DNA of 64,000 nucleotides, taken from contig JAEBUN010000038.1 of the NCBI GenBank assembly GCA_023014365.1, positions 1-64,000 on the forward strand. The letters are read 5' to 3'. The DNA comes from Lepiota brunneoincarnata (Eukaryota > Basidiomycota > Agaricomycetes > Agaricales > Agaricaceae). Each line of letters begins with the position of its first letter. Position 1 is the first letter of the stretch. Positions 63,665-64,000 of this stretch are shown here, in pieces. The notes under the pieces are model-generated. The model had not been told where the DNA came from. It searched no databases and worked only from the letters and a program-made list of their open reading frames with translations. The translations under genes and the position numbers were made by a program.

Positions 63665-64000
63665 TGTTGAAAATAATTTATATTTTCCTTTTCTGGTCGC
63701 TGATGCCTGTCTTGTGCTCACACCTTTATACCTATGACATATGCCTAGTCATATGTAGTCTTGAGCCTGAAATGCTATTTGCTCGTTCTGACTGCATTGA
63801 CCTCTATGATTCACTATGCATACATATGACTCCTTTCATCTCTACATGAGTAGTACATGCTGTGGACTCTTACAAGTATAAATACGGCTCTACATTTCTT
63901 GTATTACCTTAGAACAATCTACTTGCTCTATAACTTGCTTTTATCTTCTCTCAGCAACTCTCTCAAGCTACAATGTGAGTGTCTAGTGCCACTTCACTTA
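63665..64000 (+). repeat. 3' LTR of CopC2, truncated by the window
   Basis: Starts TGTTGAAAATAA and matches the first 336 bp of the 5' LTR with about ten differences. It ends at the window edge before the final CTTCAACA. Confidence 0.9.

Larger units (their letters stand above)
53912..64000 (+). mobile_element. CopC2: near-complete Ty1/copia element with two nested inserts
   Basis: 5' LTR 53912-54265, half-tRNA primer site, gag, pol, polypurine tract (GAGCAAAGGGGA) and a 3' LTR from 63665 that runs off the window about 18 bp short of its end. Rep1.3 (58827-60129) and a pogo element (60578-63471) sit in the RT/RNase H part of pol. Without them the element is about 5.9 kb. The LTRs differ by roughly ten changes in 336 bp, so it is older than GypA copy 2. 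The left target 5-mer is ACAAG. Confidence 0.92.

Overview
This window is a block of nested transposable elements from a fungal nuclear genome. It is most likely from a mushroom-forming basidiomycete (Agaricomycetes); the species cannot be named from sequence. Reasons: 49-60 bp GT-AG introns, a Tf1/sushi-type chromovirus with a chromodomain integrase, a KDZ transposon with a cysteine-cluster transposase, and decay dominated by CpG to TpG/CpA changes. No gene with a cellular housekeeping function was found in 64 kb. Family names used here (GypA, CopC1-C5, LTR-B, Tc1-A, Tc1-B, Rep1.3) are local labels.

Layout. 1-3146: the integrase-side half of an old GypA element whose 3' LTR ends inside a Tc1-A transposon (rest at 3147-4386). 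5028-12873: a complete, young GypA on the minus strand (two 651-bp LTRs, intact gag and pol) that also carries an antisense, two-intron gene for a Zn(II)2Cys6 protein. 12874-23388: the gag/RT half of an old GypA, carrying a 1.3-kb repeat in gag and a copia element (CopC1, 17841-23238) in its LTR; CopC1 itself holds a 521-bp solo LTR. 23389-23745: the missing 5' part of the Tc1-A at 3147. Target duplications and lengths say the two old GypA halves and the two Tc1-A pieces are one nested insertion broken by a rearrangement. 23883-26228: fragments of Tc1-A, LTR-B, copia and pogo.

26229-47822: a gag-only copia (CopC3) whose left LTR is split by a 20.1-kb KDZ transposon (26393-46505) with about 535-bp terminal inverted repeats, a decayed CxC-type transposase and at least four accessory reading frames. 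Three younger insertions sit inside it: Tc1-B, LTR-B and Tc1-A. 47823-53911: two further Tc1-A copies, a minisatellite and a copia gag remnant (CopC4). 53912 to the end: a nearly complete copia (CopC2) interrupted by the second 1.3-kb repeat and by a pogo-type transposon with intact terminal repeats.

How the parts relate. Only young GypA has all parts of a working element: promoter, self-complementary primer site, gag, pol in the -1 frame, polypurine tract and paired LTRs. Most other coding regions are broken by CGA to TGA or TGG to TGA/TAG changes. The most novel items are the antisense zinc-cluster gene inside GypA, the large KDZ element with its cargo, the LTR-B repeat with an open reading frame starting at its fifth base, and Rep1.3, which makes 4-bp target duplications.
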